Notes: generated by a model from the sequence alone, not told the origin. Positions 35,705 to 44,970 are shown, counted from the stretch's first letter. The stretch: DNA of 64,000 nt from JBBTTE01 sp038064375 (GCA_038064375.1 JBBTTF010000001.1:62001-126000), one strand, 5' to 3'. Made by a program: numbers and translations.

Positions 35705-36145
35705 CTAGCTGCTGCGCTCGATGTCGCGCTGCTCAGGCGTTTCGTGCGGACGGGCATAGTCATCTTCTAGGCGCCATGTAGTGCCTAGTTCTGGAGTTGA
35801 CACCTCAATAATGTCGCAGTCAGTCACGCCAACGAGTCTATGACGTTGGCCAAGCTTAGTGCTGTAGCCCTGTCCTTCTTGTAGGTCTGTTTGGATTAGT
35901 TCGCCCTGCTCGTTTTCCCATATAACGGCGGCTTTTCCTTTGACGACTAGCCAGCTTTCTTGCTTCTCGTCATGAATCTGCAGACTTAGGCGAGCACCTT
36001 CGTTAACGTGGATTATTTTGCCCATGTACGGTGCATCGGCTGGTACCCAGTGAACTTCGTAGCCCCAAGGCTTATCGATTCGCTTGGAGTAAGCATCGGT
36101 ACTAAAGTCGCTAGTATCAAATTGTGGTGGTTGTTGGTCGCTCAT
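35705..36145 (-). CDS. Cupin protein, mannose-6-phosphate isomerase type II-like
   Basis: A 146-residue single cupin resembling the C-terminal isomerase domain of ManC/type II PMI: GARLSLQIHDEKQESWLVVKG, then GQRHRLVG with the metal His, then IIEVSTPELG. It begins 1 nt after the SIS isomerase stop. The two adjacent genes supply two sugar-phosphate isomerase folds, probably interconverting fructose-, glucose- and mannose-6-phosphate. Confidence 0.85.
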   Translation of the reverse strand: MSDQQPPQFDTSDFSTDAYSKRIDKPWGYEVHWVPADAPYMGKIIHVNEGARLSLQIHDEKQESWLVVKGKAAVIWENEQGELIQTDLQEGQGYSTKLGQRHRLVGVTDCDIIEVSTPELGTTWRLEDDYARPHETPEQRDIERSS

Positions 36146-36146
36146 A

Positions 36147-37175
36147 TTATTCGTCTAAGGCCTTCTTAAAGTTTTCTATTAGATCGACAGGTGCTGGGTT
36201 AAGCCCGTTCAGTAATGCGGTGTATAGAGTTACAAAGTCACCTAGAGCGATTACCCAAAGTAATTGCTGCAACAGTGTCTCACCCTGTGCTTCGATAACT
36301 ATTGGCGCTGGTCGCATACCTGATAACAGTCTCTCTGTTACTTCGAAACGCTTCTGCACTCTTGGATTCTCAAGGCTGCTACGCAAGTCAATAACAGCGT
36401 AGGGCTTATCGACAGGCTGCTTAGTCCAGCCCATAAACTCATTGTGGTTGAACTCTGGATACTGGTTGGTCCACGCGACTTGCTTGGCGTTTTCGTTGAA
36501 GCTGATCTTCCACTTATACGCAGCTGGGAATAACTTAGGCCCAGCATAGATTACAGCCGATTTGCCGATACACTCTAGTGCTATCTTCTTGGCTTGGTTG
36601 TCGGCGGTCGGAACTGTTGGCAACCATGGCTTTACGGCTTCCTCTAAGAAGTCAGACGAGCCCTCAAGCTCTTCGATAACGCCATCAGCAAGCAGCCCAG
36701 CCTTAGATAATAGCACCAACAAAGCTTTGAGATTGTAAAAAACCGCGTAACGAGGCTGCTCAGCCTTAGGCAACATTGCTAGCGGGTAACCTTTCTCTTG
36801 GGCCAAAGCAGCTAGTTTGCCACCGCCAGCAATGACAGCGATTTTGGCGCCTTTGGCAGCCGCTTGCTCTATAGCACTGATTGTTTCTTCTGTATTGCCA
36901 GAGTAGCTGGCTGCGATAAAGTAAGTTCGCTCTGATACATACTCAGGAATGTCATAACCACGAACAACTTCAAAAGGAACCTTATAGCCTGGCCAACTTC
37001 CACTAACCAAAGCTGCTAATGCTGAACCACCCATGCCACCATAAACGATGTTATCTACATCTACAGGTGTTTGAGTGGTTTCAAACTGCTGCGCTAGTTG
37101 TTGATACTGCTTTTCGGCAATGCCTAGTGTGTCTGCCGCATCTCGTTCGTGAATTACTTTTAGGTCGTCGAGCAT
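36147..37175 (-). CDS. SIS-domain phosphoglucose/phosphomannose isomerase
   Basis: A 342-residue protein with two SIS domains. The N-terminal GGMGGSALAALVSG and FIAASYSGNTEET are phosphosugar-binding loops; the C-terminal EFNHNEFMGW motif is typical of bifunctional PGI/PMI. It would connect glucose-6-phosphate (for OtsAB) with fructose-6-phosphate (from FBPase). SD GGAGG is placed 4 nt before the ATG. Confidence 0.88.
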   Translation of the reverse strand: MLDDLKVIHERDAADTLGIAEKQYQQLAQQFETTQTPVDVDNIVYGGMGGSALAALVSGSWPGYKVPFEVVRGYDIPEYVSERTYFIAASYSGNTEETISAIEQAAAKGAKIAVIAGGGKLAALAQEKGYPLAMLPKAEQPRYAVFYNLKALLVLLSKAGLLADGVIEELEGSSDFLEEAVKPWLPTVPTADNQAKKIALECIGKSAVIYAGPKLFPAAYKWKISFNENAKQVAWTNQYPEFNHNEFMGWTKQPVDKPYAVIDLRSSLENPRVQKRFEVTERLLSGMRPAPIVIEAQGETLLQQLLWVIALGDFVTLYTALLNGLNPAPVDLIENFKKALDE

Positions 37176-37255
37176 TTATCCTCCAAACTGCTTATGACTT
37201 TGCAACCAAATTGTATATAGTATAACCTAAGTATGAAACGTTTTAGGGGGAAGTA

Positions 37256-37927
37256 ATGTTTGGGCACCAAGACGATCAGTCACAGCAAAATGACGCCACT
37301 GTCACAGCGGATGGTGCAGTTCAAGCCGCAACCGACTCTGTTCCGAACCAAGAGACTACTCAGCCAGCTCCTCTAGACCCACCAACAGTGGCCGATCCAG
37401 ACGCACCCTCTACTACAGCACCCTACCTAACGGATGCTCCGGCGTGGCAACACCCAGGGCCACCAGCTGACGACGCTGCAACCCCCGCTCCTGCAGTAAC
37501 ACCAGCCGCACCTGCCCCAGAGCCTGCAGATTTGATATCTCCAGCTGGCGGATTCCCTAAGCCACTTGATTATCAGGCATTCTCGACAGAAACAACTCCA
37601 GCCGAACCGTCATTACCGCCGCCACCTAAGACTGATGATCTTTTGGATGTTTCTTCTAACGATCTTATCGAGATCAAGCAACAAGCTCTTAACGAACTAT
37701 CCCCTCTTGTCGACAAACTCGACCAAACTCCCGAAGAAAAGTTTAAGACCATAATGATGATGATTCAGGCTAGCGACAACCAAGACCTAGTGAAGGCAGC
37801 CTATGCAGCAGCCCACGGAATTACAGATGAAAAAGTTCGTGCCCAAGCTCTTTTGGACATCGTTAACGAGATTAACTACTTCACTACGCCACACACCGGT
37901 GGCACTGGCCCAACAACTACAAACTAA
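37256..37927 (+). CDS. Pro/Ala-rich low-complexity protein with helical tail
   Basis: A 223-residue acidic protein. Residues 1 to ~125 are Pro/Ala/Thr/Asp-rich and disordered; ~128-215 form a predicted helical domain (DLIEIKQQALNELSPLV; TIMMMIQASDNQ). No signal peptide. AGGGGG lies 6-7 nt upstream of the ATG. Its end overlaps the convergent kinase gene by 4 nt. No family recognised. Confidence 0.65.
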   Translation: MFGHQDDQSQQNDATVTADGAVQAATDSVPNQETTQPAPLDPPTVADPDAPSTTAPYLTDAPAWQHPGPPADDAATPAPAVTPAAPAPEPADLISPAGGFPKPLDYQAFSTETTPAEPSLPPPPKTDDLLDVSSNDLIEIKQQALNELSPLVDKLDQTPEEKFKTIMMMIQASDNQDLVKAAYAAAHGITDEKVRAQALLDIVNEINYFTTPHTGGTGPTTTN

Positions 37928-38826
37928 ACAGCTTGTAGATAGCGTTCTAGGTCCTCGCGCATCTCAGCCGCACTCTGATACCTGTCTGCAGGATCTCGCT
38001 TAGTGGCGGTCAGAACGATCTGTTTGAGCGCATCCGGTGTTCCGCGATCATCAACATAAGTTAGGTCAACGCCCTCGTAGACATGTTGAATCATAATCTT
38101 CTTGTGGTCCTTGGTGTCATGTCCATATGCGAAAGGGGGCTTTCCATAAAGCAACTCATGAAGAACAATTCCCATCGAATATATATCACTCTGCATAGTC
38201 GACGCTTCGCCCAGTATCTGCTCGGGAGACATATACTCTACGGTTCCTAACACGTCGTCAGAATCAGGTATAACTATACGTCCAAACAGGCATTCAGGCG
38301 TGTCTGTCTGGAACCTACTGGCTTCGTGATGAGCTAAGTCAAAGTCTGCCAAAGCAGCCATGCCATTCCATCCAAATACGAAATTCTCCGTTTTGACATC
38401 GGCATTCACAATCCCTCTTTCATGAATATACTCGAGAGGCTCTGTGGCAGACATCACCAATCGAGCAGCAAAATTAGGTAAGGCGGCTTTTTTGAACCAC
38501 TGTCTAATGTAGCGATTACCGGGCATGCGTCCTTCGACGATGTATGGCTTTCTGTCGACAACACCGGACTCTACCAAATAAGGTATCTGAGGGTGACTTA
38601 GACTATCCAATATCTCAGCTTCTCTCTCAGTTCTTAAAGTTGTGTATGGCATATGGTCATTTGATGGATCTTTGGCCTTTAAGAAAACATCAAACCCAGT
38701 AGCGGTGTCGCGTCCATACGCTGTGATTGTCGATTCGGTTTGACTAGTTATGCTCGTTACAGAATATCTGTCAGGGAAGATTTCGCCACCCATGACCGGA
38801 CTGTTGTCCGGACTAGCCTCGCTCAT
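37924..38826 (-). CDS. Serine/threonine protein kinase, soluble, atypical HRD motif
   Basis: A 300-residue Hanks-type kinase: Lys in the VFLKAKD strand, catalytic loop NADVKTEN (HRD changed to NAD, catalytic Asp and Asn kept), DFD in place of DFG, APE-like MSPEQI, and YSMGIVLHELLYGKPPF. It lacks membrane helix and PASTA repeats. It begins 2 nt after the groL stop, so it is the third gene of groS-groL-kinase and should be heat-induced with the chaperonin. Confidence 0.88.
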   Translation of the reverse strand: MSEASPDNSPVMGGEIFPDRYSVTSITSQTESTITAYGRDTATGFDVFLKAKDPSNDHMPYTTLRTEREAEILDSLSHPQIPYLVESGVVDRKPYIVEGRMPGNRYIRQWFKKAALPNFAARLVMSATEPLEYIHERGIVNADVKTENFVFGWNGMAALADFDLAHHEASRFQTDTPECLFGRIVIPDSDDVLGTVEYMSPEQILGEASTMQSDIYSMGIVLHELLYGKPPFAYGHDTKDHKKIMIQHVYEGVDLTYVDDRGTPDALKQIVLTATKRDPADRYQSAAEMREDLERYLQAV

Positions 38827-38828
38827 GG

Positions 38829-40469
38829 CTACATCATGCCGCCCATGCCACCCATTCCGGGAGCATCGGCTTTTTCTTCCTTAGGAACATCAACCACTAG
38901 AGCGCCCATGGTCATGGCAGTGCCAGCTATCGATGCAGCGTTCTGCAGTGCTTCTTTGGTAACGCGAGCTGGGTCAACCACACCGTTAGCCTTTAGGTCG
39001 ACTAGTTTAGTTGGGTCATTGACGTTGACGCCAAAGCCAGCCTTACCGGCCTTAACTTGTGGTAGCCATTCGTCGGGATTAATAGCGGCGTTCGACAATA
39101 GAATTCGGAAGGGTTGCTCAAGAGCATTCTTAAGCAGCTGTGCGCCTGCAGCGACAGAATCTGTACCTTCAACTTTGATAGTTGCTGCAAGATTGATGAG
39201 CGTAACGCCACCGCCAGCTACAACGCCTTCGGCGAGAGCGGCCTTAACGGCGTGAACAGCGTCATCAACGCGGAACTTCTTCTCCTCGATCTCGGTCTCG
39301 GTGGCACCACCGACCTTGATGACAGCAACTTTGCCACTTAATGCAGCGCTGCGCTTCTCGAGGTGTTCTTTGTCGTATTCACTAGTTGAAGCATCCGATT
39401 GAGCATTGATCTGCTTAATTCGAGCGGTGATCTCGCTAGGAGTTCCGCCGCCTTCAATGATGGTGGTTTCATCCTTATTAACAATGACGCGACGGGCTGA
39501 ACCGACTACATCAAGATCAACGTTCTCAAATGTCATGCCGCGATCTTCAGTAATGACGGTCGCGCCGGTTAGGATTGCGATATCATTCAGGACGTCTTTG
39601 CGACGGTCGCCAAAAGCTGGAGCCTTGATGGCTACGGTGTTAAAGACGCCTTTTAGACGGTTCAGGATCAAAGTGCCCATGGCTTCGCCCTCTACGTCTT
39701 CGGCGATCAATACTAAGTCTTTTTTACCTGATTGAGCCAGCTTTTCTAGTAGTGGCAGAAACTCTTGGATACTAGTGATCTTCTTATCAGTAATCACGAC
39801 AGCGGCTTTGTCATAGACAGCCTCCATACGGGCTGTGTCAGTAACCATGTAAGGACTGACAAAGCCACGATCAAAGGTGAAGCCTTCGACAACTTCGGAC
39901 TCCAGTAGTAGGCCTTGGCCTTCTTCTACAGTTACAACACCGTCTTTGCCGACTTTGTCGATAACGTCAGCGATTAGGTCACCGATCTGCTTGTCGCCAG
40001 CTGAGATAGTGGCGACTTCGGCTACACGGGACTTCTTGCCCTGAATGTTCTCAGAGAGAGCACCTAGCTTAGTGATCACATCACTGGCGGCGGCCTCTAG
40101 GCCCTTGCGGAGTAGCATTGGGTTGTGACCGGCAGCAATAAGCTTGTTGGCCTCATTAAGAATGTGATAGGTCAGTACAGTAACGGTAGTTGTGCCGTCC
40201 CCAGCTACATCATTCATCTTGCTTGCGGCTTGCTTGATAAGCTCAGCACCGACTTTGTAGCCTAGAGTTTCGTCGTCGACATCTTCTAGTTCAACACCTT
40301 TTGCTACAGTTACGCCGTCGTGAGTGACAGTTGGCGCACCAAAAGCCTTACTAATAACAACATTACGTCCTTTGGGACCCATAGTCGTCTTAACTGCGTT
40401 ATAAAGAATCTCCGCACCTGCTAGCACGCGCTTACGGGCATCATCGTCATAAAATACTTTCTTAGCCAT
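38829..40469 (-). CDS. groL: Chaperonin GroEL
   Basis: The 60-kDa chaperonin. Signature motifs include GPKGRNVV, DGTTTVTVL for ATP binding, and the C-terminal GMGGMGGMM tail. The 546 residues match the family. It follows groS by 14 nt with a good ribosome site (AGGAGG). Confidence 0.98.
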   Translation of the reverse strand: MAKKVFYDDDARKRVLAGAEILYNAVKTTMGPKGRNVVISKAFGAPTVTHDGVTVAKGVELEDVDDETLGYKVGAELIKQAASKMNDVAGDGTTTVTVLTYHILNEANKLIAAGHNPMLLRKGLEAAASDVITKLGALSENIQGKKSRVAEVATISAGDKQIGDLIADVIDKVGKDGVVTVEEGQGLLLESEVVEGFTFDRGFVSPYMVTDTARMEAVYDKAAVVITDKKITSIQEFLPLLEKLAQSGKKDLVLIAEDVEGEAMGTLILNRLKGVFNTVAIKAPAFGDRRKDVLNDIAILTGATVITEDRGMTFENVDLDVVGSARRVIVNKDETTIIEGGGTPSEITARIKQINAQSDASTSEYDKEHLEKRSAALSGKVAVIKVGGATETEIEEKKFRVDDAVHAVKAALAEGVVAGGGVTLINLAATIKVEGTDSVAAGAQLLKNALEQPFRILLSNAAINPDEWLPQVKAGKAGFGVNVNDPTKLVDLKANGVVDPARVTKEALQNAASIAGTAMTMGALVVDVPKEEKADAPGMGGMGGMM

Positions 40470-40483
40470 TGTCTGAAATCCTC

Positions 40484-40750
40484 CTATTTAACCGTCGCGA
40501 GGACGTCTTCTTCTTTTACCAAAATATAATCTTCACCTTCGACCTTAACGTCGGTGTTGCTATAACTCTTGTAGATAATACGGTCGCCCGCTTTGACCTG
40601 CTTAGCATCAGGGCCAACAGCCACAACTTTGGCAGTCTTAGGCTTTTCCTGAGCATTGTCAGGTAAATATAGACCGCTTGCGGTCTTAGACTTAGCGGCC
40701 TCATTAACAGCGACGACGTAGTCGCCTAAGGGTTGTAATGGTGCACTCAT
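40484..40750 (-). CDS. groS: Co-chaperonin GroES
   Basis: The 10-kDa lid of GroEL. At 88 residues it has PLGDYVVAV at the start, the mobile loop KTASGLYLPDNAQEK, and the GDRIIYKSY segment. A strong ribosome site AAAGGAGG is present. It heads the CIRCE-controlled operon. Confidence 0.96.
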   Translation of the reverse strand: MSAPLQPLGDYVVAVNEAAKSKTASGLYLPDNAQEKPKTAKVVAVGPDAKQVKAGDRIIYKSYSNTDVKVEGEDYILVKEEDVLATVK

Positions 40751-40811
40751 AATAAATCCTCCTTTAGGTTTGGTATAACATCAGCTGCTCCCTCGCACAG
40801 AACACCTGCTT

Positions 40812-40849
40812 CTAGCACTCAATATACCCGAGTGCCAGAATTAGGTCAA
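40812..40849 (-). promoter_or_regulatory. groS promoter with CIRCE (HrcA) operator
   Basis: CTAGCACTC (40812-40820), 9 nt, GAGTGCCAG (40830-40838) matches the CIRCE inverted repeat with near-perfect arms. On the minus strand TTGACC (40844-40849), N17, TATATT (40821-40826) forms the promoter, so the operator covers the -10 and spacer. Repression by HrcA is expected; hrcA itself is not in the window. The TGA stop of the upstream gene lies within the -35 box. Confidence 0.9.
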
Positions 40850-41715
40850 GGCAGTTGTAGGGTTGCCCAAATTCCGTAGTGGTCAGAGAATGGCTTGGGC
40901 ATGCTGTCGGGGTCATAAACCAAACCCGCAGCCGTGGCTGGCGACATATGTCGGTACATTATATGGTCAATGGCGTACTGCATAATACCGGCTGCACTTA
41001 TTTGTTCTTTGCTGAGTAGCTTGGCGCATTTTAGAGCCCGAGCCACTCCTCGCAATGGGTAGTATTGATGCGGCTTAGAATAGCCACCGTCTAGTAACTC
41101 CTGTCCTGATAAAGGAGTTGGGTATGTGTGGGCAGGATGTTCGCCGTTAGCTGCCTTGTGAGCAAAATCATATCCAAACTTTTCCAACACTTTCAAAGAA
41201 CTAAAGTACTGTGTAGCATTAAAGTCACCGGCTATGATGTGAGGTGAATAAGGATGCTCATACTCAAATGCACGGGCTATCGCTCGGGCCTTATGCCGCC
41301 TATGTAATTCTTGAGTTGGACTGGCCTCAAAGTGAACATTGGCCACACTAATAACTTCTCCATTTTCCCTCTCAAGTTCCACTTTTTGGACGGCTTCTTT
41401 ATCTGGACCGAAGTCCATTACACCTCTTCCGATCTGCGGCATACTAGATATGACTGCTGAATACTTATCAGGATGACGCTCGCCATAAATCGGTTCGGCG
41501 GCCATGTGATATTCGCGACCGTGCTTTTCTGATAATCGTCCGGTAATCGACATTGCAGTGGCCATGCCTGTCTCTAGCGGCAATTCTTGAATTAATAGAA
41601 CATCGATAGGTCTAGGGTACTCAACGACAACGCCGTGCATATCAAACAAGCGCTCCACGGCATTACCATGATTAGCACCAGCGTTTAGCGATACGACTTC
41701 TAACTGTGAGGGCAT
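40846..41715 (-). CDS. Endonuclease/exonuclease/phosphatase family protein
   Basis: A 289-residue EEP-fold protein: VVSLNAGANHG at the N-terminus, IAGDFNATQYFSSL (metal/catalytic Asp, Asn), and the C-terminal SDHYGIWATL with the catalytic His. It could be a DNase, a phosphodiesterase or a phospholipase-like enzyme. No signal peptide. ATG 41715 follows a -10 box by 10 nt. Confidence 0.85.
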   Translation of the reverse strand: MPSQLEVVSLNAGANHGNAVERLFDMHGVVVEYPRPIDVLLIQELPLETGMATAMSITGRLSEKHGREYHMAAEPIYGERHPDKYSAVISSMPQIGRGVMDFGPDKEAVQKVELERENGEVISVANVHFEASPTQELHRRHKARAIARAFEYEHPYSPHIIAGDFNATQYFSSLKVLEKFGYDFAHKAANGEHPAHTYPTPLSGQELLDGGYSKPHQYYPLRGVARALKCAKLLSKEQISAAGIMQYAIDHIMYRHMSPATAAGLVYDPDSMPKPFSDHYGIWATLQLP

Positions 41716-41725
41716 TTCGTGGGCA

Positions 41726-41754
41726 ATTGTAGAATATTATCTTAGTTTTTGCAA
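41726..41754 (-). promoter_or_regulatory. Promoter of the EEP gene
   Basis: TTGCAA (41749-41754), N17, TACAAT (41726-41731) on the minus strand; the ATG lies 10 nt after the -10. It lies partly inside the murE-like gene end. Confidence 0.7.
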
Positions 41755-43035
41755 AGCATCTCTTGCTGTGGCCACCTCGTCCCAAGGATCTTCGCGGTCA
41801 TCTCGCTCAATCGTAGCTTCGTGGCCTTTGCCGAGAAGCAAAACAGTGTCACCCTCTGCCGCCCGTCCGAGTGCAAAGTTTATAGCCTCAGTGCGATCAA
41901 GAACTAAGAAAAGGTCTTTGTCCCGAACTTTACCGGCCTTCTCTGCACTGTCGGCGATCTGGCTAAGGATCTCGTTTCCATCAATATCGCGATCATCTTC
42001 CTCTGTTAGAATCACCTCATCGCAATACTTACCGGCCAATTCGCCCATAACTGCGCGCTTGGCTTCGTCACGTCGTCCTGCCGAGCCAAACAACACAATC
42101 AGCTTGCCCTGAACCACCGGCCTCAAGTCTTTAAACAGCAGCTCGAAACTATCTGGTGTGTGTGCGTAATCAACAATTACATCAAAGTTTTGACCCTCGT
42201 CGATTTTGGTCATTCGACCAGCCACGGCTTGGAGTGCAGCAATTCCCTGCTCGATTTGCTCCGGCTTCAAGTCTAAGGCGACCCCAACACCAACAACAGC
42301 CAACGAATTGTGAACATTAAAGCTTCCCGGTAGATTAGTCCTAATGTTAAGGACGGTGTCATTAATTTGAACTTTGTACTGGCTGCCGGTTGGGCTAGAA
42401 ACAATGTCGGTGGCGCAAATCTGGCCATCACCAATACCATAAGTAATCGCCCGTGCAACATCCTGAGCAAAAAGCTCAGAACTCGGATCATCGGCATTAA
42501 TAACACCGGTGCGAAGACCGTTTTTGTTACTATTGGCTATTTTGAACAGTTTGCGCTTGGCGTCACGATAACGCTCAAAGGTCTTGTGATAATCTAGGTG
42601 CTCGTGTGTTACATTCGTCATAACAGCAACAGAATATGGAATTCCCCAGACGCGGTTCTGGGCAAGAGCCTGAGAGGTTGTTTCTAGCACCAGCCAATCA
42701 ACTTTGGCAGCCCGCATTTTCTTAAGACGCTTCATCATCTCGGGCAAAGGAACATTAGTGTAGTGATGGATCTGCGACTGAATATCATCACCGACGCCCC
42801 ACGCCACAGTTGTCATCAGACCAACGTTGTAGCCGGCCTCGTGTAGCATTTTGTGAATCATATAAGAGGTAGTGGTCTTACCATTGGTGCCAGTAACACC
42901 GATTACCTTCATGCCACGGGCTGGAAAACCATTGATAGCATTCACCAAAAAAGCCTCCGCCAAGTGACCGTACGGCTCAATTGTGCCGAACAATTTTTTT
43001 GGGATAAACAGCTTAACTATTTTACGGATATTCAC
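41737..43035 (-). CDS. murE: MurE-like Mur ligase without N-terminal domain
   Basis: A 432-residue peptidoglycan amino acid ligase. GVTGTNGKTTTSYMI is the ATP loop, TNVTHEHLDYHKTFERY the central motif, and LLLGKGHEATIE near the end is typical of MurE. The usual N-terminal UDP-binding domain (~90 residues) is missing. The position of DNPR, the motif that signals meso-DAP, reads EEDDRD, so the added amino acid cannot be assigned. Divergent from tsaD. Confidence 0.85.
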   Translation of the reverse strand: MNIRKIVKLFIPKKLFGTIEPYGHLAEAFLVNAINGFPARGMKVIGVTGTNGKTTTSYMIHKMLHEAGYNVGLMTTVAWGVGDDIQSQIHHYTNVPLPEMMKRLKKMRAAKVDWLVLETTSQALAQNRVWGIPYSVAVMTNVTHEHLDYHKTFERYRDAKRKLFKIANSNKNGLRTGVINADDPSSELFAQDVARAITYGIGDGQICATDIVSSPTGSQYKVQINDTVLNIRTNLPGSFNVHNSLAVVGVGVALDLKPEQIEQGIAALQAVAGRMTKIDEGQNFDVIVDYAHTPDSFELLFKDLRPVVQGKLIVLFGSAGRRDEAKRAVMGELAGKYCDEVILTEEDDRDIDGNEILSQIADSAEKAGKVRDKDLFLVLDRTEAINFALGRAAEGDTVLLLGKGHEATIERDDREDPWDEVATARDALQKLR

Positions 43036-43050
43036 GACTCTAAGTATACT
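43021..43050 (+). promoter_or_regulatory. tsaD promoter
   Basis: TTTACG (43021-43026), N18, TATACT (43045-43050). The ATG is 8 nt downstream without a ribosome site. The -35 lies within the 5' end of the divergent murE-like gene. Confidence 0.55.
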
Positions 43051-43058
43051 GTAATCTG

Positions 43059-44117
43059 ATGAAAATATTGGGAATCGAGACTAGTTGTGACGAAACTGCC
43101 GCTGCCGTCGTAGAAGATGGCTTTAGGCTGCTAAGCAACGCTATTGCCTCAAGTATCGACCTTCACATCCAATACGGCGGCGTCGTGCCAGAAATCGCCG
43201 CCCGCAGCCACATTGAGTCGATCCAGCCTGTTATCAAGCAAGCTCTGGCGGATGCGAACTGCACTTGGGACGATATTGATGCCATCGCTGTAACCTACGG
43301 TGCTGGTCTGAGTGGCAGTCTGCTGATAGGTGTTATGGCGGCTCGCACGCTAGCTATAGCCCACAACAAGCCACTCTATGCCATTAATCACGTTGAGGCA
43401 CACGTCTATGCCAACTTCTTGACCGAGACTTCCCTGCCCAACCTCACCATGCCAGCTAAGCCACCGGCCTTCCCTCTGTTAGCTGTGATTGTATCTGGTG
43501 GACACAGCCAGTTAGTGCTCTTCCGTGATCACTTTGACCATCGCATACTAGGCCAAACTCAAGATGATGCCATCGGTGAAGCCTTCGACAAGGTAGCTAA
43601 AATGCTTGGACTCCCTTATCCCGGTGGCCCATCTGTTGCTACGGCGGCCCTCAAGGGTGACGCAAAGGCCTTCCCTCTCCCTAAAGCCAAGATGGATAAG
43701 TATGACTTTAGCTTTAGTGGGCTCAAAACAGCCGTTTTGCGCCTCGCGCAGGCTCAGATCGGTGAGTCACACGAGTTTCCCTCTACTAAGCTTCCAGAAC
43801 GCCTCAGTGAGGCCCAGAAGGCCAACATTGCCGCCAGCTTCCAGCATATTGCCGTCCAGACTATAGTCGACAAGGTTCGAGTTGCGTATGATGAATTTGC
43901 ACCTGAGACAATTGTTATCGCTGGCGGTGTGGCTGCAAATAAGGAGTTAAGGGCGCAGCTGAGCACCGCCCTACCCCTGTCGATCTCCTATCCGGATAGT
44001 CAGCTTTGTACTGATAACGGAGCCATGGTCGCCACTCTGGGCTGCTTTAAGGCCTCTTTGGGCCAACCTGTTGCTGATCCCTACTCTCTGGGGATTGAGC
44101 CTAATTTGTCGATGTAA
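43059..44117 (+). CDS. tsaD: tRNA N6-adenosine threonylcarbamoyltransferase
   Basis: TsaD makes t6A37 in ANN-decoding tRNAs with TsaB/C/E. ILGIETSCDETAAAVV starts the protein, the metal His pair is in NHVEAHVYANF, and VIVSGGHSQLVLF and AGGVAANKELRAQL complete the ASKHA motifs. The 352 residues match. Convergent overlap of 17 nt with the CheR-like gene. Confidence 0.96.
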   Translation: MKILGIETSCDETAAAVVEDGFRLLSNAIASSIDLHIQYGGVVPEIAARSHIESIQPVIKQALADANCTWDDIDAIAVTYGAGLSGSLLIGVMAARTLAIAHNKPLYAINHVEAHVYANFLTETSLPNLTMPAKPPAFPLLAVIVSGGHSQLVLFRDHFDHRILGQTQDDAIGEAFDKVAKMLGLPYPGGPSVATAALKGDAKAFPLPKAKMDKYDFSFSGLKTAVLRLAQAQIGESHEFPSTKLPERLSEAQKANIAASFQHIAVQTIVDKVRVAYDEFAPETIVIAGGVAANKELRAQLSTALPLSISYPDSQLCTDNGAMVATLGCFKASLGQPVADPYSLGIEPNLSM

Positions 44118-44961
44118 CAGATGTATCACGAGAGAACATCATGGCTATATTACGATGCCCTCGGACAATTGGCTTAAGTCCGAAGGTTTTTTTAAGCATC
44201 TTCTCGGCCTCTCTGAGCCACAGCCAATAACCCTTATCGTTCTCGCTTCGAATGCTTTGCATGCGTCTATCATATGCCCAGCTGGAATTGCCCAGACTAA
44301 TAACTCCGCTCTCTTGTAGCATTACAGCAGCGTTATATAAAAATCGATCAGCCTGTTCAGGGCTCAAATGATAAAGAACGTTATTCGCAAGAACCAGATC
44401 TGCCTTGCCGTCAAATGGTGCGCTATCTGTTAAATCAAACTTTTCAAAGCTCACATCGTGCCCTTCCCTAACAGCATCCGATTCGACACCGTAGCGGCCT
44501 TTTAGAGGTAGTCTACTGCCAGTTTTAAAGCCAAAATCTTTAAGTCTTGCCTGCAACCGACTATCTTTTTTGGGGTCACCCTCTCTAATGGCGGCATAGG
44601 TCGCAGTCTTGGCCCTTTCTACGGCGATGGGGTTAATATCGTAACCTAAGACTGCCAGTTTGCCCGCTCTCCTGTGGTTCTTGTTGTGCGTTGCAATAAC
44701 AGTATCTGCTTCTGCTCCGACACTGCATGCAGCTGAGACAACCGTCAGTTCTTGGTTTTCGCTAGTTCTCTTGTACATCTCAGTTATAGCGACGGGCAAA
44801 ACATTTTCTGGCCTAAACAGTTCCGTTTGAGTGGGAATTGCCGGCAGGCCTTCACCAGCCTCCTCTTCTATACGCAACCATTCGACTTCCACTGGCTCTT
44901 GGGGATAGATTAATCCACCGGCATCATGGTCGACAATCCGAAATTCACGTGAAACATACAT
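44101..44961 (-). CDS. CheR-like SAM-dependent methyltransferase
   Basis: A 286-residue protein with Rossmann motifs: VSAACSVGAEADTVIA (SAM loop), LGYDINPIAVERAK (acidic loop), FEKFDLTDSAPFDGKADLVLANNVLYHLSP (motif IV) and the final strand GVISLGNSSW. The pattern of an ISxxxLxxA-type loop followed by DLVLxxNVLYHLS is CheR-like. No chemotaxis genes are near, and Saccharibacteria lack flagella, so the substrate is probably not a chemoreceptor. Confidence 0.75.
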   Translation of the reverse strand: MYVSREFRIVDHDAGGLIYPQEPVEVEWLRIEEEAGEGLPAIPTQTELFRPENVLPVAITEMYKRTSENQELTVVSAACSVGAEADTVIATHNKNHRRAGKLAVLGYDINPIAVERAKTATYAAIREGDPKKDSRLQARLKDFGFKTGSRLPLKGRYGVESDAVREGHDVSFEKFDLTDSAPFDGKADLVLANNVLYHLSPEQADRFLYNAAVMLQESGVISLGNSSWAYDRRMQSIRSENDKGYWLWLREAEKMLKKTFGLKPIVRGHRNIAMMFSRDTSVTSTN

Positions 44962-44970
44962 TAATTAACT

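Noticed and set aside
44101..44961. True chemotaxis CheR
   Set aside because: No other chemotaxis gene is present; only the Rossmann motifs resemble CheR.
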